Shown here in pieces: positions 1 to 11,109 of a DNA stretch of 64,000 bases. Source of the DNA: Peterkaempfera podocarpi (GTDB lineage Bacteria; Actinomycetota; Actinomycetes; Streptomycetales; Streptomycetaceae); assembly GCF_042466665.1 (NCBI RefSeq), contig NZ_CP162102.1:1798001-1862000 (forward strand). The letters run 5' to 3'. The notes under the pieces were generated by a model. That model was given only the letters and a program-made list of their open reading frames with translations, had not been told where the DNA came from and did not search any database. The position numbers were made by a program, and so were the translations under genes. Each line of letters opens with the position of its first letter. Positions within the stretch are counted from its first letter, which is position 1.

Positions 1-765
1 GCCGCCCCCCGACCCGCCGCCCCACCGGACACCGGCCCCGCGGAGTACGCCGTCTCGCTGGCGGCCGACCAGGCCGATGTACGAGCGGTGCAGCAGCTGC
101 GTCACCAGGTCTTCGCCGGAGAGCTCGGCGCCACCCTGCACTCGCCCGTCCCGGGCCTGGACATCGACGGGTTCGACGACTTCTGCGACCATCTGCTGGT
201 CCGTGAGCAGGCGACCGGCGCGGTGGTGGGCACCTACCGGATGCTGCGTCCGGCCGCCGCGCTGCGTGCGGGACGGCTCTACTCCGACGGCGAGTTCGAA
301 CTGGCCGCGCTGGCGGGAATCCGCCCGCGGATGGTGGAGGTGGGCAGGTCCTGTGTGCATCCGGACCACCGCGACGGCGCGGTGATCGGCCTGATGTGGG
401 GCGGTCTGCTGCGCTACCTCCAGGAGACCGGGTGCGACTGGATCGCCGGCTGCTGCTCGCTGGGGCTGGCCGACGGCGGCGGGTCGGCCGCCGCCGTCTG
501 GGACCGGGTCTCCACCCGGAACATGTCGCCCGAGGAGTTCCGGGTGCGGCCGCACACCCCGTGGAGCGCCGAGGGGATCGCCCGGCCGGCGCGGACCGCG
601 CTGCCGGCCCTGCTGCGGGGCTATCTGCGGCTGGGCGCCTGGGTGTGCGGGGAGCCCGCGCACGACCCGGACTTCGCGGTGGCGGACCTGTTCGTGCTGC
701 TCTCCCTGGAGCGCACCGACCCCCGCTATCTGCGCCACTTCACGGCGCTCGGGGCCTCCCGGTGA
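1..765 (+). CDS. GNAT-fold N-acyltransferase, OlsB-like (5' end outside window)
   Basis: The frame is open from base 1, so the start lies upstream. The visible 254 residues contain the sequence RHQVFAGELGA and a conserved VGRSCVHPDHRDG acyl-CoA/ACP-binding region, as in the hemolysin/OlsB branch of GNAT proteins. Family members transfer a 3-hydroxyacyl chain from ACP to the amino group of ornithine, giving lyso-ornithine lipid. The stop overlaps the GTG start of the next gene, a PlsC-type O-acyltransferase (GTGA, 762-765). That OlsB/OlsA arrangement supports an ornithine-lipid role, which is inference; acylation of another amine is possible. Confidence 0.8.
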   Translation, partial: AAPRPAAPPDTGPAEYAVSLAADQADVRAVQQLRHQVFAGELGATLHSPVPGLDIDGFDDFCDHLLVREQATGAVVGTYRMLRPAAALRAGRLYSDGEFELAALAGIRPRMVEVGRSCVHPDHRDGAVIGLMWGGLLRYLQETGCDWIAGCCSLGLADGGGSAAAVWDRVSTRNMSPEEFRVRPHTPWSAEGIARPARTALPALLRGYLRLGAWVCGEPAHDPDFAVADLFVLLSLERTDPRYLRHFTALGASR

Positions 766-1626
766 GCGTCTGGCTGCCGTTGGCGCCCTGCACGACCGGG
801 GAATGCGTCGGTTCCCCGGGCCGGCCGGTCGGTATGCCGCGCCGGGTCATGCGGCTGACGGGGTGTCTGGCGGTGATCGTGGCGGGTCTGCTGCTGGCGC
901 CGCCGGTCCGGCGGTGGGCCGGCGCGCGGGCGGTGCCGCTGCTGCGGGCCTGGGTGCGGCTCGGCGCCGCAGCGCTGGGGGTGCGGATCCGGGTGCTGGA
1001 CCTGTCGGACCGGGTCGCTGCGGACGGCCCTGAACTGCTGGTCGCCAACCATGTGTCCTGGCTGGATGTGCTGCTGGTCCAGGCGGTGCGGCCGGGCCGG
1101 ATGCTGGCCAAGGCCGAGGTGGCGCGCTGGCCGGTGGTGGGGCGGGCGGCCGGCCGCTGGGGCACCGTCTTCCTGGACCGGGACCGGCTGAGGGCGCTGC
1201 CCGGGGCGGTCGCCGAGGTGGCCGGGGTACTGCGCGGCGGCGGGTCGGCGATGGTCTTCCCCGAGGGCACCACCTGGTGCGGGGCGCGTACGGGGCCCTT
1301 CCGGGCGGCGTTCTTCCAGGCCGCACTGGATGCCGGCGTCCCGGTGCGGCCGATGGCGGTGCGCTACCGGCTGGCCGGGGGGCGGTCGGCCACGGCGCCC
1401 GCGTTCGTGGGCGACGACGATCTGGTGGCCTCGCTGCGGCGGGTGGTCGCCGCCCGCGGCCTGGTGGCGGAGCTGGTGCTGCTGCCGTCCATCCCGCCCG
1501 GCGCCGCGGCCGACCGGCGGGCGCTGGCCGCCGCGGCGCAGCAGGCGGTGGAGCGGATGCTGTCACCGGACCCGCTGCACCGCGGCGTACCCGACCCCGT
1601 GCGGGGCCGGGTACGGATGCCGGTCG

Positions 1627-1652
<26 letters not shown>
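762..1652 (+). CDS. lysophospholipid/lyso-ornithine-lipid O-acyltransferase (PlsC family)
   Basis: Predicted 296 residues from a GTG start that overlaps the preceding stop codon. A hydrophobic stretch near residues 33-48 is a likely membrane anchor. The PlsC catalytic motif HX4D is present (H97, D102 within NHVSWLD), and FPEGT near residue 167 is the acceptor-phosphate-binding motif. Translational coupling to an OlsB-like gene suggests that it adds the second, ester-linked acyl chain of ornithine lipid (OlsA role). A general 1-acylglycerol-3-phosphate acyltransferase role is the alternative. The last 26 bp overlap the end of rel on the other strand. Confidence 0.82.
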
Positions 1653-4128
<2,476 letters not shown>

Positions 4129-4267
4129 AGGCGCTCCTCTGGCGAGCGGTTCCTTCCGTCCGACGCAGGAGCAGAAGGTGGAACCTTCATGGTACCCATG
4201 CGGCCGGTGGTCCGTTCTCCGGCGGGTGCCGATGAAGATCACCGGGGCACTGCCGCCCCTGCCGGGC

Positions 4268-4310
4268 GGCGCCGGCCCGGACGCGCAGAGTGCGTGTCCG
4301 GGCCGGCGCC
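4268..4310 (-). terminator. hairpin terminator after the small secreted-protein gene
   Basis: GC-rich inverted repeat: left arm at 4268-4284, right arm at about 4292-4310 with a 2-base bulge, short loop. It lies just past the stop codon at 4322 and before rel. No strong T-run follows, as is usual in Streptomyces. Confidence 0.6.
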
Positions 4311-4321
4311 GCTACGGTCGG

Positions 4322-4636
4322 TCAGCAGTCCTCGATGGACGAGATGGCCCCGGTCTCCTTGCGGTGGCCGTGGACTCCCGCGCCGGCGGTGATCCGGTGC
4401 AGGTCGTCGAACTTGCCGTCCCGCCACCACACGCACAGGTCGGCACTCTTGCCGCAGGTGTTGTGGTAGTAGATGGTCGTGGTGGTGGTGCCGTCCGCCC
4501 ACGACCAGTTGAAGCATCCCGCCGTGCCCCGGTGCGTGGACTGCGGGACGGCGGTGGCCGCCTGGGCGGGTACCGCGACCGCGCAGGCGCCGACGGTCAT
4601 CGCGGCGGCCGTGACGATCTTTGCAAACCGCTTCAT
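4322..4636 (-). CDS. small secreted protein, function unknown
   Basis: A 104-residue protein starting at ATG 4636 behind GGAGGA. It has a clear Sec signal peptide (MKRFAKIVTAAAMTVGACAV, then a VPAQA cleavage site near residue 26). The mature part is about 78 residues and has four cysteines (GCFNW, NTCGK, LCVWW and the C-terminal EDC), which could form two disulfides, plus several Trp and a Thr run. This suggests a compact extracellular domain. I do not recognise a family. It sits between apt and rel on the same strand, but the flanking hairpin suggests its own transcript. Confidence 0.75.
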   Translation of the reverse strand: MKRFAKIVTAAAMTVGACAVAVPAQAATAVPQSTHRGTAGCFNWSWADGTTTTTIYYHNTCGKSADLCVWWRDGKFDDLHRITAGAGVHGHRKETGAISSIEDC

Positions 4637-4721
4637 ATGAGGCTCCTCCAAGAGAGCCGGCTGCCTGGGCAGGCCGGCGGACTGGGGATCCCTCCCATAC
4701 GGGTGAGCGCCGTGGCACGCG

Positions 4722-4759
4722 GACCGTGCCCTGGCACTCAGACCGTGCCCTGGCACTCA
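4722..4759. repeat. two tandem copies of a 19-bp unit at the apt 3' end
   Basis: The unit GACCGTGCCCTGGCACTCA occurs at 4722-4740 and again at 4741-4759, followed by a partial third copy (GACCGTG). The second copy contains the apt stop codon, so the duplication appears to have copied the end of apt into the intergenic space. Confidence 0.9.
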
Positions 4760-5317
4760 GACCGTGATCAGCGCCTCCAGCGGGGCCGCGCCGAGGTGCT
4801 CGGCAAGACGGCTACGGCCGTCCAGGAAGCCCAGCTCCATCAGCACCACCACACCGGCCAGCTCCGCCCCGGCCTGCCGCAGCAGGTCCAGCGCGGCGGA
4901 GACGGTGCCACCGGTGGCGAGCACGTCGTCCACCACCAGGACCCGCTCCCCGGGTGCGAAGGCGTCCTGCTGCACCTCGACCACGGCGGAGCCGTACTCG
5001 AGGTCGTAGCTGCGGCTGTGCACCGGGCCGGGCAGCTTGCCCTGCTTGCGGATCGGCACAAAGCCGACCCCTGCCGCATGGGCGGCGGGGGCAGCCAGGA
5101 CGAAGCCGCGCGCTTCCAGGCCCACCACCTTGGTGACCCCCAGCGCCGTGGCGCGGTCCGCGAGCGCACCGACCATCGCCGCAAAGGCGGCGGCGTCGGC
5201 GAGCAGCGGTGCGATGTCCTTGAACACCACACCCGGCTGGGGGTAGTCCGGAATGTCCCGGATCCTGGAGAGCAGCAGCTCCGCCAGGCTGTCAGCGGCG
5301 GCCGTATGGGCGGTCAA
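4757..5317 (-). CDS. apt: adenine phosphoribosyltransferase
   Basis: Purine salvage: adenine plus PRPP gives AMP. About 186 residues, with the PRPP-binding loop VLVVDDVLATGGT and family motifs PDYPQPGVVFKDI and GLEARGF. No ATG fits the frame; a TTG at 5317 preceded by AGAGGA is the best start and gives the normal family length. Clustering with rel and secDF is the usual actinobacterial order. The 3' end runs into the 19-bp tandem repeat. Confidence 0.95.
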   Translation of the reverse strand: MTAHTAAADSLAELLLSRIRDIPDYPQPGVVFKDIAPLLADAAAFAAMVGALADRATALGVTKVVGLEARGFVLAAPAAHAAGVGFVPIRKQGKLPGPVHSRSYDLEYGSAVVEVQQDAFAPGERVLVVDDVLATGGTVSAALDLLRQAGAELAGVVVLMELGFLDGRSRLAEHLGAAPLEALITV

Positions 5318-5520
5318 CGTGGTTCCTCTTCTCACTGGCCGACGAGTGCCGATGACCGACGATACCGTCGCAACCGGCGCCGAGAAGAGTGAGGGGCCTC
5401 TCAGCCCCCGTCGGCGGTCCGCCCGGCCTGTGTTGTCCGGACATACGGAACACCGCCCCCCGTGTACCTGAGATCCACTTGAACAAAATGATCGTATGAC
5501 CAGAGTGGATCAACGAGAAC

Positions 5521-5580
5521 CGCCGTTCAGCGGGGAGTCGCCCCGTCGGTCGACGGAAACTTCCCCCGCTGAACGGCGGG
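5521..5580 (-). terminator. long hairpin between apt and secF
   Basis: Outer arms at 5521-5537 and 5563-5580 pair almost perfectly (CCGCCGTTCAGCGGGGGA type) and enclose a small inner hairpin (5544-5557). It lies downstream of the secF stop and upstream of apt. The rest of the 315-bp interval 5318-5632 shows no gene. Confidence 0.72.
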
Positions 5581-5632
5581 TGGTTGCGCGGTGGGACCCG
5601 TCAGCGCGGATCCCGGGTGCGGAGACCCTGGG

Positions 5633-6753
5633 TCAGTGGCGCTTGCCGGACGGCCGGCCCTTGCCCCGGCCGCGGCCCACGGGCTGGTTGCGCTGGCCGA
5701 CGACACCGGCCGGGACGGCCTCGTCCTCGGCTTCGCCCTCTCCCTCGCCGTCCTCCGACTGCGGCTTCTCGGCCGCGGCCCTGGCGTCCGCGGCACGCCG
5801 CTGGGCGACCCGCTTGGCCAGTGCCTTCATGTCCGGCTGCTCCTCCTTGAGCTGCGCCAGCAGCGGCGTGGCGACGCAGATCGAGGAGTAGGCACCGGCC
5901 GCCAGACCGATGAACAGCGCCAGCGAGATGTCGTTCAGCGTGCCGGCCCCGAGGATGCCGCCACCGATGAACAGCAGCGCGGCAACCGGCAGCAGCGCCA
6001 GGACCGTGGTGTTGATGGACCGCACCAGGGTCTGGTTGAGGGCGTGGTTGGCGGCCTCGCTGTAGGTGAGCCGGTTCTGCTTGGACAGCGCCCGGGTGTT
6101 CTCCTTCACGGTGTCGAAGACGACGACCGTGTCGTAGAGCGAGTAACCCAGGATGGTCAGGAAGCCGATCACCGTACCCGGAGTGACCTCAAAGCCCACC
6201 AGGGCATAGACGCCGACGGTGATCACCAGGTCGTGGATCAGCGCGACCAGCGCCGAGACCGCCATCCGCCACTCGAAGGCGATCGCCAGATACGCCGTCA
6301 CCAGGATCATGAAGATCACCAGGCCGGTGAGGGCCTGCTTGGAGATCTCCTTGCCCCAGCTGGGGCCGATCACATCGGCATTGATGGTGTCGGCCTTGAC
6401 GCCCAGGTCCTTGGAGAGCTCATCGGTGACCTGGGTGGTGGACTTGGTCTCGTCCTTGCTGATCTGGATGGTGATCTTGTCTTTGCCCACCGACTGGACG
6501 ATGGGGCTGCTGTGCTCCACCACCTTGTCGGCGGCGACTTCGCCTGCTCGACCGTGACACCGGGCTTGGTCACCGTGTAGACGGAGCCACCGGTGAACTC
6601 GATGCCCAGCTTGAGGCCGTTCACCCCCAGGCCCACGACGGCGGCGAGCAGGATCAGCGCGGAGATGCTGTACCAGAGCTTGCGCCGCCCCACGAAGTCA
6701 AAGCTGACCTCGCCCTGGTAGAGGCGATGGCCGAGAGTGCCGAGCTTGGACAT
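5633..6753 (-). pseudogene. secF: protein translocase subunit SecF, reading frame broken by one base
   Basis: SecF works with SecD in the membrane to use the proton gradient in late steps of Sec export. The N-terminal part (ATG 6753, MSKLGTLGHRLYQGEVSFDF, first TM helix, GIEFTGG motif) and the C-terminal part (DLVITVGVYALVGFEVTPGT, last helices, basic GKGRPSGKRH tail) lie in different frames. The join is near 6542: the sequence encodes VTVEQA, then one G appears to be missing before EVAADKVVEHSS. Restoring it would give a normal 373-residue SecF. ATG overlaps the secD stop (TGATG). Both halves look conserved, so a sequencing error is as likely as true loss. Confidence 0.88.
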
Positions 6754-8591
6754 CAGGCCTCCTTGGTGACGCCGGGTCGACCGGTACGGCGACGGCCGCC
6801 GCGGATGGGCGGACGGGCACCGAGCCGCTTGGGGTCGAGCCCCGACCAGGCGTGGCCGCCGCCGAAGAACTTGGTGCGGGCCAGGATGGTGATCAGGGGC
6901 TTGGTGAAGAGGAAGATCACCACGACGTCGAGCAGCGTGGTGAGGCCGAGCGTGAACGCGAAGCCCTGCACCTTGCCGACCGAGACCGCGTACAGCACCG
7001 CAGCGGCCAGGAAGGACACGAAGTCCGACACCAGGATGGTGCGCCGGGCACGAGGCCAGGCGCGCTGCACCGCGGTGCGCAGCTGGCTCCCCTCGCGGAC
7101 CTCGTCACGGATGCGTTCGAAGTAGACGATGAAGGAGTCCGCTGTGATACCGATCGCCACGATGGCGCCGCAGACCGCCGGCAGGTTGAGGGCGAAGCCG
7201 ATGCCCTTGCCCAGCAGACACATGATCGAGTAGGTCAGCACGGCGGAGACGATCAGACCGGCGATGCTGACCAGGCCCAGGCCGCGGTAGTAGAGCAGCG
7301 AGTAGAGGACCACCAGCGCCAGGCCGATCGCACCGGCGATCAGACCGGCGTGCAGCTGCTCACCGCCGAGCTGCGGGGAGACCGTGGACACCGACTGGGT
7401 GGTGAAGTCCAGCGGCAGGGCGCCGAAGCTGAGGACGTTGGCGAGGTCCTCGGCCTCCTTCTGCGTGAAGCTGCCGCTGATCTCGGCGGAGTTGCCGGGG
7501 ATGGCCTCGCTCACCGAGGGGGCGGAGACGTTCTGGCCGTCCAGGACGATCGCGAACTGGTTCTGCGGGGCGGTCTTGGCCGCCAGCTCACCGGTGGTCT
7601 TGGTGAACGCCTTGGCGCCGGTGCCGTCGAACTTCAGCTGGACGATCCAGAGCGACCGCTGGGTGTCGAAGACCGCGCTGGCGCTGGAGACATTGACACC
7701 GTTCACCGCGACCGGGCCCAGCGCGTACTTCTCGTAGGTGCCCTTGGGGAACGACGGGTTGGTCGACTCCTCCTGGTCGCACGCGACGGCGTTGGCGGTG
7801 TTGGACGTCTGGTAGTTCTTGCTGCGCTGCGCCTTGTCCGTGCAGTCCAGTGCGGCGAACTGCTTGGCCAGCTCGTCGGGGACGGTGCCACCGGTGGTGG
7901 CGGACGTACCGGCGGCGGACGGCGCCGTGGCGCTGGCCGACGGCTTGGGCGAGGCCGCGGCGGTGGCGCTGCTCTTGGCCTTGGCAGACGACGACGGGGT
8001 GGCACCGGCCTCCAGGGCCTGGCTCACCGCCCGGCCGGCCGTGGTGCTGCTCGCGGACGGGGCGGCCGTGGAAGCACCGGAACCGGCGGCCTTGGCCGAG
8101 CTGCTGGCGGAGGGCTTGGGGCTCGCGGAGGAGCTGCCGCTCGCCGGCGCGGACGGGCTGGCGCTGGGCTTGATCGCGCTGGCCGGCACCGAGATACCAG
8201 TGGCCAGGACAGGCCGGAAGTACAGCTTGGCCGTGGTGCCGATCTGGGCCACGGCCTCCCTGGTGTCGTCCTTCCCCTTACCGCGGGGGATGTTGACGAC
8301 GATGTTCTTGCTGCCCTGGATCTGCGTCTCGGCCTCGGACACACCCATACCGTTGACACGCTTCAGCATGATCGCCGAAGCAGTGTTCATATTGGTCTGG
8401 TTGATCGCTTTCGGGTCCTTCGACGAGGCGGTCAGCGTGACGCTGGTGCCACCGGCGAGGTCGATGCCCAGGCGGGGCGTGGTGAGGCCCTTGCCGAACA
8501 TCAGGCCGACCAGTCCGATCGTGACGGCCAGGATGAACGCCAGTGCGCGCCCTGGGTGTCCGTCGCGAGGACGCGACTTGGGTGTTGCCAC
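6753..8591 (-). CDS. secD: protein translocase subunit SecD
   Basis: A 612-residue membrane protein of the SecDF complex. An N-terminal TM helix (about 16-34) is followed by the GIDLAGGT motif, a large extracytoplasmic region and five C-terminal TM helices containing GAIVAIGITADSFIVYFERI, the proton-path region. Between about residues 143 and 235 there is a long Ser/Ala/Pro/Lys low-complexity insert; SecD proteins of other bacteria lack it, while similar inserts are common in Streptomyces. The stop overlaps the secF start. yajC lies upstream on the same strand, as in the usual yajC-secD-secF order. Confidence 0.95.
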   Translation of the reverse strand: MATPKSRPRDGHPGRALAFILAVTIGLVGLMFGKGLTTPRLGIDLAGGTSVTLTASSKDPKAINQTNMNTASAIMLKRVNGMGVSEAETQIQGSKNIVVNIPRGKGKDDTREAVAQIGTTAKLYFRPVLATGISVPASAIKPSASPSAPASGSSSASPKPSASSSAKAAGSGASTAAPSASSTTAGRAVSQALEAGATPSSSAKAKSSATAAASPKPSASATAPSAAGTSATTGGTVPDELAKQFAALDCTDKAQRSKNYQTSNTANAVACDQEESTNPSFPKGTYEKYALGPVAVNGVNVSSASAVFDTQRSLWIVQLKFDGTGAKAFTKTTGELAAKTAPQNQFAIVLDGQNVSAPSVSEAIPGNSAEISGSFTQKEAEDLANVLSFGALPLDFTTQSVSTVSPQLGGEQLHAGLIAGAIGLALVVLYSLLYYRGLGLVSIAGLIVSAVLTYSIMCLLGKGIGFALNLPAVCGAIVAIGITADSFIVYFERIRDEVREGSQLRTAVQRAWPRARRTILVSDFVSFLAAAVLYAVSVGKVQGFAFTLGLTTLLDVVVIFLFTKPLITILARTKFFGGGHAWSGLDPKRLGARPPIRGGRRRTGRPGVTKEA

Positions 8592-8732
8592 CTTCTCGAT
8601 TCTCCCTGTCCATGCGGCCCTGCGCCGGGCCGCCCCGGGCCGCTACGGCCTGCGGGGTGGCGGGCACGGCGGCCCCTGTCCTGAGGACCGGACGGCGGAG
8701 GTGCCGTCCGGTCGGCGAAGCACGCCGGGGGC

Positions 8733-9185
8733 CTACTTGGCCGCCGAACCCTCGCCTTCCGTGCCCTCGACGACCTTGGCGTCGGCCTCGTCGGCCGTGG
8801 ACTTCTCGAGGTTCAGCCTGGGTGCGTCCTCGGCCTGCTCGGCCGCGCCCTCAGCTGCCTCCTCGGAGTCCTCGACGAAGGGCGGGACGTCCTCGTCGGA
8901 CGCCGGGGCTCCGTGGACGATGGCCGCGTACTCCTCCGGCTCCAGAACGGCCGCGATGGCGTTCTTGGCGAAGTGGACGAAGATGCCCGGGGCTGCCTCG
9001 AGCTCGACGGTGTCGTCATTGATGGACTTCACCACGGCGTACATGCCGCCGATGGTGCGCACACCGGAGCCGGGCGCCATGTTGTTGCGCATCGAGAGAG
9101 CCTGCTGCTGCTTCCGCTTGGCGTTGCGGGTCATCATGAACATGACGCCGACCAGGAGGAGCAGGGGGAGAAGGGTGGTAAGCAC
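8733..9185 (-). CDS. yajC: preprotein translocase accessory subunit YajC
   Basis: A 150-residue protein from a GTG start. It has one N-terminal TM helix (LLPLLLLVGVMFMMTRNAKR), the basic NAKRKQQQ stretch and a small beta-rich domain (GSGVRTIGGMYAVVKSI) as in YajC. The C-terminal third is acidic and Glu/Ala-rich, an extension often seen in actinomycetes. YajC associates with SecDF in the membrane. It lies 141 bp upstream of secD. Confidence 0.93.
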   Translation of the reverse strand: MLTTLLPLLLLVGVMFMMTRNAKRKQQQALSMRNNMAPGSGVRTIGGMYAVVKSINDDTVELEAAPGIFVHFAKNAIAAVLEPEEYAAIVHGAPASDEDVPPFVEDSEEAAEGAAEQAEDAPRLNLEKSTADEADAKVVEGTEGEGSAAK

Positions 9186-9352
9186 AGCTTGACAGGTCCT
9201 TTACGGGGCCGCGGGGGCGACCGGTGTGGTGGCGGTTGCCGCCCTGGGAGGGGCGGCTCGGCGGAGTCTAGGGCGACCCGCCTTGGTGGGACAACGTCAA
9301 GCATTGCATCCGGGTTCCGCAAGTGGCGAGTCCCTGGCCGTGCAGAATGAGC

Positions 9353-10459
9353 TCACCCCTCGGTCGGGGGACCGTCGGAGCTCCCGAAGAGCTGCTGCTG
9401 GGCAGCGGGAAGAGGCCGCTGGCCGAGCGGGGCGGAGGGCGGCGTCAGCCCCAGGTGCTGCCAGGCTGCGGCGGTGGCGATCCGGCCCCGGGGCGTCCGG
9501 GCGAGCAGCCCCTCGCGGACCAGGAAGGGCTCGGCGACCTCCTCCACCGTCTCGCTCTCCTCCCCCACCGCCACGGCCAGGGTGGACAGACCGACCGGCC
9601 CGCCCCCGAAGAGGCGGAGCAGCGCATCGAGCACCGCACGGTCCAGCCGGTCCAGACCACGCCCGTCGACCTCGTAGACGTCCAGCGCCTGCCCCGCGAT
9701 CCCCGCGGTGATCAGACCGTCATGCTTGACCTGGGCGTAGTCGCGGACCCGACGCAGCAGCCGGTTGGCGATCCGGGGGGTGCCCCGGGAGCGGCCGGCG
9801 ATCTCCGCGGCGCCCTGGGAGTCGATCTCGACGTCCAGCAGCCGGGCGGAGCGGTGGATGACGCGCTCCAGCTCGGCGGGGGCGTAGAACTCCATGTGGC
9901 CGGTGAAGCCGAACCGGTCGCGCAGCGGGGGCGGCAGCAGCCCGGCCCGGGTGGTGGCACCGACCAGGGTGAAGGGCGGCAGCTCCAGCGGGATGGCGGT
10001 GGCACCGGGGCCCTTGCCGACGATCACGTCGACCCGGAAGTCCTCCATCGCCATGTAGAGCATCTCCTCGGCGGGCCGCGACATCCGGTGGATCTCGTCG
10101 AGGAAGAGCACCTCACCCTCGGTGAGCGAGGAGAGGATCGCCGCGAGGTCGCCGGCGTGCTGGATCGCCGGACCCGAGGTGATCCGGATCGGGGCGTTCA
10201 TCTCCGCAGCGATGATCATGGACAGGGTGGTCTTGCCCAGCCCCGGCGGACCGCTGAGCAGCACATGGTCCGGGGTGGCCCCGCGCTTGCGGGCGGCCTG
10301 GAGCACCAGGGAGAGCTGCTCGCGGACCCGCTCCTGGCCGATGAACTCCCCCAGGTCCCTGGGGCGCAGCGCCGCCTCCACCGCCCGGTCCTCGCCGTCG
10401 GCGGCGGCGGTGACCAGGCGGTCGCCGGCATCGGAGGGGGTGGCGTCGTACGGAGTCAT
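9353..10459 (-). CDS. ruvB: Holliday junction branch migration ATPase RuvB
   Basis: 368 residues from ATG 10459. Walker A is GPPGLGKTT, Walker B/DEIH is LFLDEIHRM, sensor I is VGATTRAG, and the winged-helix C-terminal domain ends in GRIATAAAWQHLG. RuvB is the hexameric motor that drives branch migration with RuvA. The frame continues upstream to 11023, but that part is antisense-like sequence overlapping ruvA; the ATG gives the standard N-terminus. Confidence 0.97.
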   Translation of the reverse strand: MTPYDATPSDAGDRLVTAAADGEDRAVEAALRPRDLGEFIGQERVREQLSLVLQAARKRGATPDHVLLSGPPGLGKTTLSMIIAAEMNAPIRITSGPAIQHAGDLAAILSSLTEGEVLFLDEIHRMSRPAEEMLYMAMEDFRVDVIVGKGPGATAIPLELPPFTLVGATTRAGLLPPPLRDRFGFTGHMEFYAPAELERVIHRSARLLDVEIDSQGAAEIAGRSRGTPRIANRLLRRVRDYAQVKHDGLITAGIAGQALDVYEVDGRGLDRLDRAVLDALLRLFGGGPVGLSTLAVAVGEESETVEEVAEPFLVREGLLARTPRGRIATAAAWQHLGLTPPSAPLGQRPLPAAQQQLFGSSDGPPTEG

Positions 10460-10500
10460 GAGGGGCGGTTCTCCCGGTACGGGGGGCGGGCGGCGGGGGC

Positions 10501-11109
10501 TCAGCGGGTGCGGTTGAGGGTGCGCAGGGCGGTGCGCAGCAGGACGGCGATGTCGGGCCGCTCCTGGGCCTCGGCGTCGGGGGTCACCGCGGTGACGGCG
10601 TCCTCGGCCTCGCGGGGCTGGTAGCCGAGGCCCACCAGGGCGGCGTGCAGCTGGTCCTGCCAGGGGGCCGGCCCGGCCGCGGGGCTCTGGACCGGCACCG
10701 AGCCGACCGGCGCGCCCAGCCGGTCCTTCAGCTCCAACAGCAGCTTCTGGGCGCCGCGCTTGCCGATGCCGGGGACGGCGGTGAGCGCCTTCTCGTCCCC
10801 CCGGGCGATGGCCAGGCGCAGCGCGTCGGGGCTGTGCACCGCCAGCATGGCCTGGGCCAGCCGCGGCCCGACCCCGCTGGCGGTCTGCAGCAGCTCGAAG
10901 GTCTGCCGCTCGTCGTCGTCGGCGAAGCCGTAGAGGGTGAGGGAGTCCTCCCGCACCACCAGGGAGGTGGCGAGCCGCGCGGGCTCGCCGACCCGCAGCC
11001 GCGCGATCGTGCCCGGGGTGCACTGCACGGAGAGCCCCACCCCACCCACCTCCAGCACGGCCGAGCCCGGGGCGACGGCGGCGACGGGGCCGCTGACGAA
11101 GGCGATCAC
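10501..11109 (-). CDS. ruvA: Holliday junction branch migration protein RuvA
   Basis: 202 residues. An N-terminal OB fold begins MIAFVSGPVAAV; two helix-hairpin-helix motifs include LQTASGVGPRLAQAML and LTAVPGIGKRGAQKLL; a C-terminal domain III contacts RuvB. It binds the four-way junction as a tetramer. The ATG overlaps the ruvC stop by 4 bp (11106-11109), so the genes are translationally coupled. Confidence 0.97.
   Translation of the reverse strand: MIAFVSGPVAAVAPGSAVLEVGGVGLSVQCTPGTIARLRVGEPARLATSLVVREDSLTLYGFADDDERQTFELLQTASGVGPRLAQAMLAVHSPDALRLAIARGDEKALTAVPGIGKRGAQKLLLELKDRLGAPVGSVPVQSPAAGPAPWQDQLHAALVGLGYQPREAEDAVTAVTPDAEAQERPDIAVLLRTALRTLNRTR

Noticed and set aside
6852..8684. 610-residue + strand frame opposite secD
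   Set aside because: Antisense of secD, Arg/Gly/Asp-rich, no signature.
9353..11023. Extended N-terminus for RuvB (556 residues)
   Set aside because: The upstream part is out-of-frame shadow of ruvA; ATG 10459 gives the standard RuvB N-terminus.
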